Assembly (NCBI GenBank): GCA_002386525.1
Contig: DGIS01000025.1
Coordinates: 546,086 to 610,085 of the forward strand
Direction of reading: 5' to 3'
Length of the DNA stretch: 64,000 bases
DNA from: Sphingobacterium sp. UBA4616
GTDB lineage: Bacteria > Bacteroidota > Bacteroidia > Sphingobacteriales > Sphingobacteriaceae
The notes under the pieces were generated by a model that searched no databases, was not told where the DNA came from, and was given only the letters and a program-made list of their open reading frames with translations. Both the position numbers and the translations under genes were made by a program. Numbering within the stretch: the first letter of the stretch is position 1; every line of letters starts with the position of its first letter. Positions 9,258 through 18,055 of the stretch are shown piece by piece.

Positions 9258-10751
9258 TTAACGTTGTCCATAAATAATCTCATCATCAGGAAGCGGCCAG
9301 ACAAAAATTTCCTGTTTAGCCGGAATAACCTCACCATGTTGGCCGTTGATTGGTAAATTCAACCGCTTATAGAGATAAAACAATTGCCCTTCAGCATACA
9401 TTTCTTTTCGGTATTCTTTGACTAGTTCGCTGATAAATTGATTCTTTGTACTTACTTGCAATTTTTTCCCGATCTCGCGGTGTTCCCTCACCTCATCCAC
9501 TAATGCTAGCGCTTTAGTAGGATTACTGTCATAAGTACATTCAGCGGCGATATAATACATTTCACTTAATTTGATCGCCGGAGCGACCAAATAATGTAGA
9601 TTAGCGCTAAAACTGTCACTAAATGAATTTCTCCTAAACTTCAGAAGTGTAGATGCACGTTGCGTGCCCAAACTCCTGCTTTCAAACCACTGGGTGAATC
9701 GTATATCCGTGCCCCCATCGCCAGCAACATTATAGATGGTTCGCGTTTCATCTTCGTCCAAATACATCCCAACCGTTCCGTCCACAAACCAGTCATTATT
9801 ATAAGTTCCGCTCATGGCAGGTATATACCAAGCAAAAAGCAATTCCTTATAAAAAATGCGATCTTTCTTATCAGGTTCTAAAGCCAAAAAATCTGTTTTA
9901 TTGGTCCACGGAAATTTGTTCGCATTGATAACCTCGTTGGCATTAGCTAAGGCTTTCACTTGATCGTCCTGATACAAATAAATCCTAGCCAGCAAACCAC
10001 AAACAGCGAAATAATTCAATCGGTGTCTTCTATTTTGTAAAAACAGCTCACTGCTATTTAACTCTGAATTTTTTAAAGTATCCGTTATAATTGGGTAGCC
10101 TATTAGATAAGAAGGCTGCCTAATTGGGTCCACTTTTAGGAGATTTTTAGCTATTTCCAGATCTCGAATTGCTGAGTCTAGCACTTGCGCCACCGTAGAA
10201 AGCTTGGTTGATTTATTCGAATAGCTTGTTACATAAGGAATGGCATCGGACTTGCTATTTAGCATTGGAGAAGGAGCAAAGAGTCGAAGCGCATCAAAAT
10301 GAAGATAAGCCCGCAATGCCAAAGCTTCTCCTTTAATTAATGCGTAGTTATTGCCTACAAATAGTTTCTGCTTCTTATCGATCTCTTCTAAAATTAAATT
10401 CGAATTTACAATCCCATTGTACAGACCCTTCCAAATGTTATCCTTCCTAGTAATAAAATTAGCGTCTTGATATTTAAATTTTTTAGTCTCCTCGTACCTT
10501 AATTTATCACCACTGGACATGACATAATTTTGAGCCAAAACTTCTGGCGTTCCTATGGTCAATTCCAATCCGTACAAGTCACTTTTTGACGCACGAGTAT
10601 ATACCCCTAACAATGCCTCTTTAAACCCATCCTCAGTAGAAAAAAGCACATTTTTGTCTACATCACTTTCTGGTCGTATATCCAACCATTTAGCGCAGGA
10701 AAATAAGCTCAATGTGGATATCAGTATTAAAATTTTATGAATATTTTTCAT
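9258..10751 (-). CDS. RagB/SusD family nutrient-uptake lipoprotein (locus A)
   Basis: A 497-residue lipoprotein (LSLFSCAKWLDIRPESDVDKN). The helical SusD pattern is clear: LLGVYTRASKSDLYG in the N-terminal part, GEALALRAYLHFDALRLFAPSP with the TPR-like helices, and the C-terminal ELVKEYRKEMYAEGQLFYLYKRL segment. SusD caps the SusC channel encoded 23 bases upstream and loads substrate into it. In locus A no glycoside hydrolase is encoded, so the cargo could be peptide or another compound rather than a glycan; RagB of Porphyromonas is a precedent for peptide uptake by this family. Confidence 0.92.
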   Translation of the reverse strand: MKNIHKILILISTLSLFSCAKWLDIRPESDVDKNVLFSTEDGFKEALLGVYTRASKSDLYGLELTIGTPEVLAQNYVMSSGDKLRYEETKKFKYQDANFITRKDNIWKGLYNGIVNSNLILEEIDKKQKLFVGNNYALIKGEALALRAYLHFDALRLFAPSPMLNSKSDAIPYVTSYSNKSTKLSTVAQVLDSAIRDLEIAKNLLKVDPIRQPSYLIGYPIITDTLKNSELNSSELFLQNRRHRLNYFAVCGLLARIYLYQDDQVKALANANEVINANKFPWTNKTDFLALEPDKKDRIFYKELLFAWYIPAMSGTYNNDWFVDGTVGMYLDEDETRTIYNVAGDGGTDIRFTQWFESRSLGTQRASTLLKFRRNSFSDSFSANLHYLVAPAIKLSEMYYIAAECTYDSNPTKALALVDEVREHREIGKKLQVSTKNQFISELVKEYRKEMYAEGQLFYLYKRLNLPINGQHGEVIPAKQEIFVWPLPDDEIIYGQR

Positions 10752-10774
10752 ATTGTCTACTCTTATATTTTCGA

Positions 10775-13700
10775 TTATAAACCTGCCTGAAGGGTAAACG
10801 TGACACTTCGTGCAAAAGGATAAGTAATCCCTCGTTCCACCTTAATGGAAGACCAACGGAACAAATCATTAGCTATGACACCTATACGTAGGCTAGATAA
10901 GGCCAATTTTTTAGCAAACTCTTTACGGGCATCGTATGACAAATTAAACGATTGAAGGGCCAACAATTTATCGGGCATAATAAAGCGAGAAGAAACACGG
11001 GTCTGGCCAAGATCTTGAATGCTTTTGTAGAAAGTTACATCTCCAGGATTTTTCCATTTTTCCGCTAACACGCGACTATCCACATTATAGCGTGGATCGG
11101 CATTTTCGACGCGGTCAACCAGCGTCTGATTATAGGTTTTTCCACCAAACCTAGCTTGAAAATAGGCCACTACCATAAATTGTTTATACCGCAAAGTTCC
11201 ACCAAAAAATCCTTCCAGTTTTGGCGTTGCCACAGCAACAACATCAATATCACGTGAATCCCAATCATACGTTAATTGACCATTCTTTTTCAGAAATACC
11301 TCTTTTCCACTCTCTGGATCAATACCTAATGACGGAACAGCATAAATTGCATCCAAAGATTGTCCCTCATTATAGCGCAATAACGGTACAGCTTTTAAAT
11401 CGTCTCCCTCTTGAGCCTCATCGACCCGCTGGTTATAGCTTTTTAGGGCATTTGATATCCGGACAATCTTATTTCTATTTCGGACCAAGTTGGCCATCAA
11501 ACTTAGGGTCCACTGCTCATTTCGAATCGGAATCCAATTTGCATTAATTTCAAAACCTTTGTTTTCCAGATCACCTAAATTCTCCTTGTATGAACTAAAA
11601 CCCGTCGAAGGAGCTAGATTAATATCAGCTAAAATATCCCTTGTAATTTTATAATAATAACGTGGCGATATCGTCAAACGATCCTTCCAAAGCCCCAGGT
11701 CGATCCCAAGATCCGTGTTTTGTGTTTTTTGCCAAGTCAGGTTTTCATTTCCGTAATTCCTAACCGAACTCCCCAAGCCCGATGAATACCAATTGCTTTT
11801 ATCATAACTATAGGTGGTACGGGCCATATATGGATCAAATTGTACCGATCCTGTAAGACCCACCGTTGCTCTTAATCTTAATTGACTGATGACGTCATTG
11901 CTGAACCACGATTCTTTATGCATATTCCATCCAATACCAGTCGACCAAAATGGGGCTGTCCGTCTATTCGCTCCGAATTTTGATGAACCATCCATACGAA
12001 ATGTGGCGTCAAACAAAAAACGGTTGTCATAGGAATAATTTGAACTTAAAAACACACCAAATAATCGTGAAGCACTGATGCTGCTTGCCGGACTTCCCCC
12101 CTCTTCATAACCTTTAGCAAATCCTATACTAGTAAATCGGTCATTTGGAAATCCTATCGCCTTGAATGAACGCTCATCGAAGTTTTCTGTGCGGATATTA
12201 GTACCTCCAACAATATTAAAATTATGTTTATCAAGGGTACGCATCCAGTTTAAGCGTAGATTGGCATCCCAATACAATTCGTTATTTGAATAACTTTCAT
12301 AGCTGCCTTTTTCGTCTGTACGGGAAGTAGCATAGGTATAAAAATCATTTGCCGACGGTGAGCGGAAATTGTCATTTGCGTTGAGGCGTTTTAATAAACT
12401 GACCTGACCACGTAAGCGCAAACCATTACCCAAATCAAAATCCCCCGAAAAGTTATTCAGCAATTCGGTATAGCTGAGTTTATTAAAACTATTTAATGTT
12501 GCATTATAAAGTGGGTTTAATACAACTTCTCGATTAAAATTACCCTCGTTTGTACGCCGATTCCATGTATCCACTTCTTGTAATATATTGCCGTTGTCGT
12601 CAGTCATTCGATAATATGGGTTCATATTCACGTATTCAGAAAATGAGCCATAAGGGGATTCCGTACCTCGCACTATCGTTACCGCAAGTTCATTCTGAAA
12701 TCGGAGCTTATTTTTCACATTGTACGTAAAATTTAAGCCTCCTGAATACTGATCTCGTCCTGAACCCTTCATTACCCCAGGTCGAGTTTGATAACGTAAA
12801 TCTACACCATAGCGGAAAGTTTCAGCTCCACCTTGAACGTAAAGGCCATGTTTTTGTCCAATCGCAGTGCGAACGGGTTGGGACAACCAATACGTATCTA
12901 CCCCACCCAATACATTCGCTAATTTGTTATAGTACTTTTCATCCAGCTCTTCTTTTGATCGCTGCTGTATGACCGGATCATATAGTCCTGCTAATTTCTC
13001 ATAAGCTAATTTATCGCTTGCATGTAATAAACTGTATCCTGTGAGATCAGGTGTATTTACATTGCTTTCATGCGTATAAGTCAATTGCAATTTACCTTCC
13101 TTAGGCATCTTGGTTGTGATGACCATAACGCCATTGGCCGCTCGAGAGCCATAGATCGCTGTCGCCGCCGCATCTTTCAAAATTGTAACACTCTCTATTC
13201 GGGTCATATCAAGGTCGAGCACTTTTTGAACACTGACTTCGAAACCATCTAAAATAAACGCCGGCATATTGATGGCCGTCGTAATATTATCTCTTCGTAA
13301 TACCTCACCGCTACCAGTAGGCAGTGACGACGATCCACGCACATTGATATTTGGCAAGGCATTCGGATTGGAGCCCGCAAGATTATTGTCGAGTAATTTA
13401 AACGATGGATCGAATACCTGCATCGCTTGTAGCACGTTTTGCGGATTTACCTGCCGCAGTTCATCACCGCTTTTGGTAATCGCGGTTCCCGTATAGGAAT
13501 CTTTTTTTAGCACTTGATAACCCGTAACAACCACTTGCTCCAGTGCATTTGCCTCTTCTTCCATCACAATGCTATAATCGTCTTTAGTTTCAATCAAAGC
13601 GAGGGTGAAGTTTTTATAACCAACCCGACTTAATGTAAGCGGTTGCGTTGTGCCAACAAAGGAAAAACGCCCCTCTTGATCGGCTACTGCAATGGTATTA

Positions 13701-14146
13701 CCCATTTGTGAAATATTCACTCCGGAAAGAGGCACCCGGTCTTTTCCCAGGATTTGGCCCCGGATCTGCTTTTGCAATGGTTTTCCCCCTTGTGGAAGGC
13801 TTCTGGGTTCAGCTTTCGATGGACTAGCTTTCCGTTCCAGGAAAATTGTCTTCGATTCAATTGTATAGCCGATATCCTGCGGACTTAATATTTTATCAAG
13901 AAATAATTTAAGGGGTATTTTGTCCGCTTTGATGGAAATTGGCTTTGCCGATTCCAACATTTTTTTGGTTCCGAGCACCTCATAATTCGTCTGAATCTTG
14001 ATAGCCTGCAGCACATCCATTAGCGGAACATTGCGCCCGGAATAGGTTACTGTTTGCGCATTTACCTTCTGGCCCAGCTGGAGTAAGACAGCAAAAACTA
14101 GCCATAAAAGGGTTCTGGTCGCTTGTGAAAAACAACTTAATTTCAT
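10775..14146 (-). CDS. SusC/RagA TonB-dependent transporter with STN signalling domain (locus A)
   Basis: A 1123-residue outer-membrane transporter. After the signal peptide comes an STN domain (about 40-110, VPLMDVLQAIKIQTNYEVLG), then a carboxypeptidase-regulatory-like domain (about 128-200), the SusC junction LEQVVVTGYQ, the plug (about 210-345, ILKDAAATAIYGSRAANGVMVITT) and the 22-strand barrel ending in a FTLQAGL terminus. The STN domain is what lets a TonB transporter signal to a FecR-type anti-sigma factor; the FecR and sigma genes lie immediately upstream on the same strand. The leader between FecR and this gene (112 bases) carries a 12-mer also found before the locus B SusC gene. Confidence 0.95.
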   Translation of the reverse strand: MKLSCFSQATRTLLWLVFAVLLQLGQKVNAQTVTYSGRNVPLMDVLQAIKIQTNYEVLGTKKMLESAKPISIKADKIPLKLFLDKILSPQDIGYTIESKTIFLERKASPSKAEPRSLPQGGKPLQKQIRGQILGKDRVPLSGVNISQMGNTIAVADQEGRFSFVGTTQPLTLSRVGYKNFTLALIETKDDYSIVMEEEANALEQVVVTGYQVLKKDSYTGTAITKSGDELRQVNPQNVLQAMQVFDPSFKLLDNNLAGSNPNALPNINVRGSSSLPTGSGEVLRRDNITTAINMPAFILDGFEVSVQKVLDLDMTRIESVTILKDAAATAIYGSRAANGVMVITTKMPKEGKLQLTYTHESNVNTPDLTGYSLLHASDKLAYEKLAGLYDPVIQQRSKEELDEKYYNKLANVLGGVDTYWLSQPVRTAIGQKHGLYVQGGAETFRYGVDLRYQTRPGVMKGSGRDQYSGGLNFTYNVKNKLRFQNELAVTIVRGTESPYGSFSEYVNMNPYYRMTDDNGNILQEVDTWNRRTNEGNFNREVVLNPLYNATLNSFNKLSYTELLNNFSGDFDLGNGLRLRGQVSLLKRLNANDNFRSPSANDFYTYATSRTDEKGSYESYSNNELYWDANLRLNWMRTLDKHNFNIVGGTNIRTENFDERSFKAIGFPNDRFTSIGFAKGYEEGGSPASSISASRLFGVFLSSNYSYDNRFLFDATFRMDGSSKFGANRRTAPFWSTGIGWNMHKESWFSNDVISQLRLRATVGLTGSVQFDPYMARTTYSYDKSNWYSSGLGSSVRNYGNENLTWQKTQNTDLGIDLGLWKDRLTISPRYYYKITRDILADINLAPSTGFSSYKENLGDLENKGFEINANWIPIRNEQWTLSLMANLVRNRNKIVRISNALKSYNQRVDEAQEGDDLKAVPLLRYNEGQSLDAIYAVPSLGIDPESGKEVFLKKNGQLTYDWDSRDIDVVAVATPKLEGFFGGTLRYKQFMVVAYFQARFGGKTYNQTLVDRVENADPRYNVDSRVLAEKWKNPGDVTFYKSIQDLGQTRVSSRFIMPDKLLALQSFNLSYDARKEFAKKLALSSLRIGVIANDLFRWSSIKVERGITYPFARSVTFTLQAGL

Positions 14147-14163
14147 TAATTCTAGTTAGTTTA

Positions 14164-14175
14164 GTTAGGTTAGAT
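14164..14175 (-). repeat. Leader 12-mer shared with the locus B SusC gene
   Basis: GTTAGGTTAGAT on the + strand (ATCTAACCTAAC on the coding strand), 17 bases upstream of the SusC ATG. The identical 12-mer lies 4 bases before the SusC ATG of locus B at 48672-48683. Around this copy the CTAAC unit recurs. It could be a protein site, an mRNA leader element or a coincidence. Confidence 0.6.
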
Positions 14176-14258
14176 TGCAGAATCCACTGATTAGCTAAGT
14201 GGATTAACTGTCCAAATTGTTAATTTATGTTGTGTGGTCAAGTATAATTCTCTGTTCT

Positions 14259-15455
14259 CTACTGGCCTCCTTTCTGTGCTTTAGAATCATTATGTTCAAT
14301 GATGAGTTTCCCATCGTCCGTCAGATGATACGACAGATCCTGATCTTTTAATATATTGAGGATGGTTGATAACTTGCTCGTTCTGAATGTTCCTCCAAAG
14401 AAGGAAACATCAGGCACATCGCCCTTATAAACCACATCAACCGCATACCATTGGGACAGTTCATCCATGACCTGTCGAAGTGACTTTCCATCAAAATTAA
14501 ATTTGCCGTATACCCAGGCGATTTCCTGCTGTACGTTTACGGATTGTTTGATCAGCTGCGTTCCAGTGTTGACCGACTGATTTCCAGGTAGCAAGTTTAC
14601 TTTTTGGCCTTTGATCAGTTCCTTTACCTGTACGCTACCCTCTAGCAAAGTTGTTTTAATTTGGGTTGATGTCGGATACGCGTTAATATTAAACTGCGTT
14701 CCAAACACTTGTACCTGCTGATTTTTGGTATGGACTATAAAAGGCTGATCTTTTCTTTTGGCAACTTCAAAAAATGCCTCGCCTTGGAGACTGACCTCGC
14801 GCTTGTCCTTTTCAAACTCCGTTGGATAAGAAAGTATCGTTCCGGCATTCAGCTTAACCCGCGTGCCGTCGGGCAAAGTGACATCATAGGTACCGCCACG
14901 AGGAGTTTCTATTTTGGCAGACACCGCCGCATCGATCGAGGCTACTTCATGACCGTCGTCATAGCGTATATTACCCCCATTGATAACCACTTGTTTTTCA
15001 TCTTTATTCAATGCATACCGTCTACCGTCCGAAAGTGTAATGATAGCCTGATGTGAGGCTGGAAGCCGGTCAATTGCAACTGTCCGCTGCGTTTCAACCG
15101 GGTGACCGTTGTCCTGAAACCAATACCAGACGACAGACAGTGCCAAAAGCACGCTCGCGGCAGCGACGTAAGGCCATAGACGCTTCACAAGTCCAACTCT
15201 TTCCTTTGAAGAATGGAACGAAATTTTAGTTTTTAGCGACTCGAAATTATGTTGCTTATCAAAATACGCCAGACGGGCATACCCCTCACGTTGTTGTGCT
15301 TCATCCAGGCAACGTTGATAGACCTGTTGGTTCCATATCGATTCTTGCAGCCAGCTCTCCAAAAAAAGACGGTCTTCGCCGCTGAGCGTTCCCCGCATTT
15401 CACGAAGTACAAGCGAACTGATAAGGATAAGTTTTTCTTCTTCTTTAGGATCCAT
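14259..15455 (-). CDS. FecR-family anti-sigma factor (locus A)
   Basis: A 398-residue inner-membrane protein. The N-terminal cytoplasmic part (about 1-85) binds the sigma factor, one membrane segment follows (about 90-110, WPYVAAASVLLALSVVWYWF), then a periplasmic FecR domain (about 170-275, TPRGGTYDVTLPDGTRVKLN and GEAFFEVAKRKDQPFIV) and a C-terminal DUF4974/STN-like part (about 320-390, FDGKSLRQVMDELSQWYAVDV). It relays a signal from the STN domain of the SusC transporter to the ECF sigma factor encoded 66 bases upstream. Order sigma, FecR, SusC, SusD on one strand is the standard arrangement. Confidence 0.93.
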   Translation of the reverse strand: MDPKEEEKLILISSLVLREMRGTLSGEDRLFLESWLQESIWNQQVYQRCLDEAQQREGYARLAYFDKQHNFESLKTKISFHSSKERVGLVKRLWPYVAAASVLLALSVVWYWFQDNGHPVETQRTVAIDRLPASHQAIITLSDGRRYALNKDEKQVVINGGNIRYDDGHEVASIDAAVSAKIETPRGGTYDVTLPDGTRVKLNAGTILSYPTEFEKDKREVSLQGEAFFEVAKRKDQPFIVHTKNQQVQVFGTQFNINAYPTSTQIKTTLLEGSVQVKELIKGQKVNLLPGNQSVNTGTQLIKQSVNVQQEIAWVYGKFNFDGKSLRQVMDELSQWYAVDVVYKGDVPDVSFFGGTFRTSKLSTILNILKDQDLSYHLTDDGKLIIEHNDSKAQKGGQ

Positions 15456-15521
15456 TTTGAGCTATTTCATCTATAGATACCACACCGATTTAAAAAAGTA
15501 CCAAAGACAACTGAAAAAAAA

Positions 15522-16109
15522 TTAAATTTTTCCAAAAAGAACGATCAATGAGAGTAGATAATTAAAAGAATCGCGCTTCAAATGTTGGCGTAAAAGGCCT
15601 AGGGCGCGTAATTTTTGATTTTTTACCGTTTGGATACTTAACTGCAGTAGATCCGCAATTTGCTGGTTGCTGTTGCCTTCGAGATAGCTCAACTGTATAA
15701 TTTCGCGAGCTTTGGGTGGAAGCTTCTGAATAGCTTCATATAGTTCGGCCATCGCTTCAGTATAAACTATTTCATGCAGATAGGATTTTTGATGCTGTTC
15801 CTGCTGCGCCATATAACTATCCACCCGATTCAATCTTCTGCTCCGGGCGGTCTGGTGATTGATCCCAATGTGCCGGGTAGCCTGATAGAGTGCTGCCTTC
15901 AGATGTGACAAGCTCTCATAGCGTCGTCCACTTTCCCACAAGCGAATAAAGCCCTCTTCGGCAATATCTTGAGCTTCTTTGCTTTCATCCACAAAGCTTG
16001 ATGCATATAAACAGATACGGCTGAAATAACGATTATAAACATGCGCACAAGCCTGCTCCTCTCCCTTTAGGAAAGCTTCAAGGAGTTCTTTTTCGCTCGT
16101 ATAATTCAT
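15522..16109 (-). CDS. ECF-type RNA polymerase sigma factor (locus A)
   Basis: A 195-residue sigma-70 family protein. Region 2 is seen at about 10-75 (AEEGFIRLWESGRRY, the region 2.4-like part) and region 4 at about 120-180 (AIQKLPPKAREIIQLSYLEGNSNQQIADLLQLSIQTVKNQKLRAL), with a helix-turn-helix. It should direct RNA polymerase to locus A when released by the FecR protein downstream. The protein ends in a hydrophobic tail (FNYLLSLIVLFGKI), a feature shared with the locus B sigma factor. It is divergent from the protease gene on the + strand. Confidence 0.93.
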   Translation of the reverse strand: MNYTSEKELLEAFLKGEEQACAHVYNRYFSRICLYASSFVDESKEAQDIAEEGFIRLWESGRRYESLSHLKAALYQATRHIGINHQTARSRRLNRVDSYMAQQEQHQKSYLHEIVYTEAMAELYEAIQKLPPKAREIIQLSYLEGNSNQQIADLLQLSIQTVKNQKLRALGLLRQHLKRDSFNYLLSLIVLFGKI

Positions 16110-16259
16110 GGGTAGATTCGTTTAGCTAGCGGTACATCTTTTCGTGGATAAAGATAATTGAGTTTTTCATAATTTTAGTAATTCAGCCATAAATTTTTCA
16201 GCAAACTGCATTGAAAATCAGTTAAAGTCAGTAATTTATTCAGAACTGTATCCTTACTC

Positions 16260-16291
16260 TTGTTTTTTGGCTCACAAATCCGCTACCTTTG
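16260..16291 (+). promoter_or_regulatory. Bacteroidota-type promoter for the protease gene
   Basis: TTG at 16260-16262 and TACCTTTG at 16284-16291 match the TTG - about 20 bases - TAnnTTTG pattern of the primary Bacteroidota sigma factor (spacing 21). The predicted transcript start is near 16297, which lies at or after the first in-frame ATG (16296), so translation from a later ATG is favoured. Confidence 0.5.
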
Positions 16292-16379
16292 AGCTATGCT
16301 TTTCAAAGCCAAACCTAAACCGTTAAATCAGCTTCTTTGTAGTATGACACGTTCCGCCAGACAATTTCCTGAAAACAGC

Positions 16380-18035
16380 ATGCTCCGATATTTTATGATC
16401 TGGAAAATCCTGTGTCTCACCACATTTTCCACCTACTGCCCAGCACAGGAGAGGCATACCGCCGACCGCGAAATACCGAGGCCTATTATTGAACGTGCCC
16501 TAGCGGCTTCCATAAAACTATTTGGTATCTACAGTGTAAGCCGCCAACAAAATAGTGCGCCTTTCAGTGGTGTCATTGTACGCTCAGATGGCTTTATCCT
16601 CACTGTGGCACATGCCACAAAGCCCGGCAATTATTATCAAGTTATTTTTTCCGATGGCAGCCAAGGTATTGCTAAAGCGCTTGGAAGATTGGTCGTCGAC
16701 CAACAGCATAACTTGCCCGATATTGCCATGATGAAAATGCAGGGCGAAGGCCCCTGGCCTTTTGCAGAAATGGGCTGGTCCTCATCCATCATTGAAAACC
16801 AACGCTGCTTTGGACTATCGTATCCGGAAACACTACCCTTCAATATTCCCTTTCTCCGTGCTGGACGCATTCTAAAAAAAATGGATGAATATGGTTTTAT
16901 TCAAAGCAGTAGTATTATGGAACCAGGCGATTCTGGCGGTCCCTTATTTGATGCGCTAGGGCGAGTAATTGGTCTTCATAGCCGTATTGATGCTCCTGAA
17001 GGCACCAATTTCGAAGTTCCCGTAAACAGCTACCGCAGATACTGGCGATCATTGACCCAGCCAGCAGCGATCCATAGTTACCCCGCGGCGAACGATTCAA
17101 TGGACAGTGATCCTTTAGCGGTGAAACTCATGGCATTAGGATTAGAAAAAACAGTAAAACCTCCAAAAACAAAATTTCAGTCCATTTCGATCAGTAGTAC
17201 ATTAGGTGGAGATAGCCTGCATATTTTAGGCACTGCTTTTAACCTGACAAACAATAAACAGGTAATTTTATCCAAAAGCAGTCAGGTCGGCGAAGCGCCA
17301 ATTATCAAATTTGGAGACAAAGCCTATGCCTTGAAGATCCTGCTTAGAGATGACAAAAACGACCTTATAGCGCTGGTCAGTGACCATAAATTTCCCGCTT
17401 TCACAATAACCAAGACTACCGCACAAGACATTCCTGATTCCTTACTCGGAATAAAGTTGTGGTCGCTACTTTCGGCCAGTCAGCGTAAAACCGGCGTCCT
17501 CGGCATGTTGCCCCAAAGATTTCCAAGAATTTCCATTCCCGGAACTTTCGATGCACAGATGCAAGAAATTCAAGGCCTTCCAACCTTAACACAAGTAGAT
17601 AGCATGGGTGCTGCAGACCGAGCTGGACTTCATCCTGGCGATGGAATAATCGCATTAAGCGGACATGATGTGGCGAGTGCCGCTAAAATCAACGCGGCGA
17701 TGCAACAATTTTATGCAGGTGATACACTCGAAGTTCGCTTCCGACGTGGCGTGAACGAGCTGCAAACGAAACTTATTCTTTCCAAATGGAACCTTCGGGA
17801 AAACCCGCATCCCGCAAACAACATTCCTCAAGGGAAGTCATTGCGAAGGGATAATTTTCCGCGAGTATTTATCCACGATTCTCGTATCCATTCCGACGAA
17901 TGCGGGAGTCCGATTATCGATAGCAGCGGTAACTTCATAGGCTTCAACATTGCGCGCTTTAGTCATACCGCCTGCCTTGCTATCCCGCGAGATACAATTA
18001 TAGCGTTTTTATCCAGCATCCAACACATGCTGTAG
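16380..18035 (+). CDS. Secreted trypsin-like (S1C/HtrA-like) serine protease with PDZ domain and degenerate second protease half
   Basis: The ATG at 16380 gives 551 residues and a normal signal peptide (MLRYFMIWKILCL...CPAQ); the frame is open up to an ATG at 16296, but the likely promoter argues against that start. Numbering from 16380, the first protease has His78 (TVAHA), Asp114 (LPDIAMM) and Ser185 (PGDSGGP), a full catalytic triad. A second copy follows: GTAFNLTNNKQVILSKSS lines up with the first lobe but lacks the His, Asp328 (DDKNDLIAL) is kept, and near the end DECGSPIID lines up with GDSGGPLFD with Cys508 in place of Ser. A PDZ domain (about 395-470, AADRAGLHPGDGIIALSG) lies between the two lobes of this second copy. 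Probably an active periplasmic protease with a regulatory pseudoprotease; target unknown. Confidence 0.85.
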   Translation: MLRYFMIWKILCLTTFSTYCPAQERHTADREIPRPIIERALAASIKLFGIYSVSRQQNSAPFSGVIVRSDGFILTVAHATKPGNYYQVIFSDGSQGIAKALGRLVVDQQHNLPDIAMMKMQGEGPWPFAEMGWSSSIIENQRCFGLSYPETLPFNIPFLRAGRILKKMDEYGFIQSSSIMEPGDSGGPLFDALGRVIGLHSRIDAPEGTNFEVPVNSYRRYWRSLTQPAAIHSYPAANDSMDSDPLAVKLMALGLEKTVKPPKTKFQSISISSTLGGDSLHILGTAFNLTNNKQVILSKSSQVGEAPIIKFGDKAYALKILLRDDKNDLIALVSDHKFPAFTITKTTAQDIPDSLLGIKLWSLLSASQRKTGVLGMLPQRFPRISIPGTFDAQMQEIQGLPTLTQVDSMGAADRAGLHPGDGIIALSGHDVASAAKINAAMQQFYAGDTLEVRFRRGVNELQTKLILSKWNLRENPHPANNIPQGKSLRRDNFPRVFIHDSRIHSDECGSPIIDSSGNFIGFNIARFSHTACLAIPRDTIIAFLSSIQHML

Positions 18036-18055
18036 CAACAGAAAAAATCAAAACT

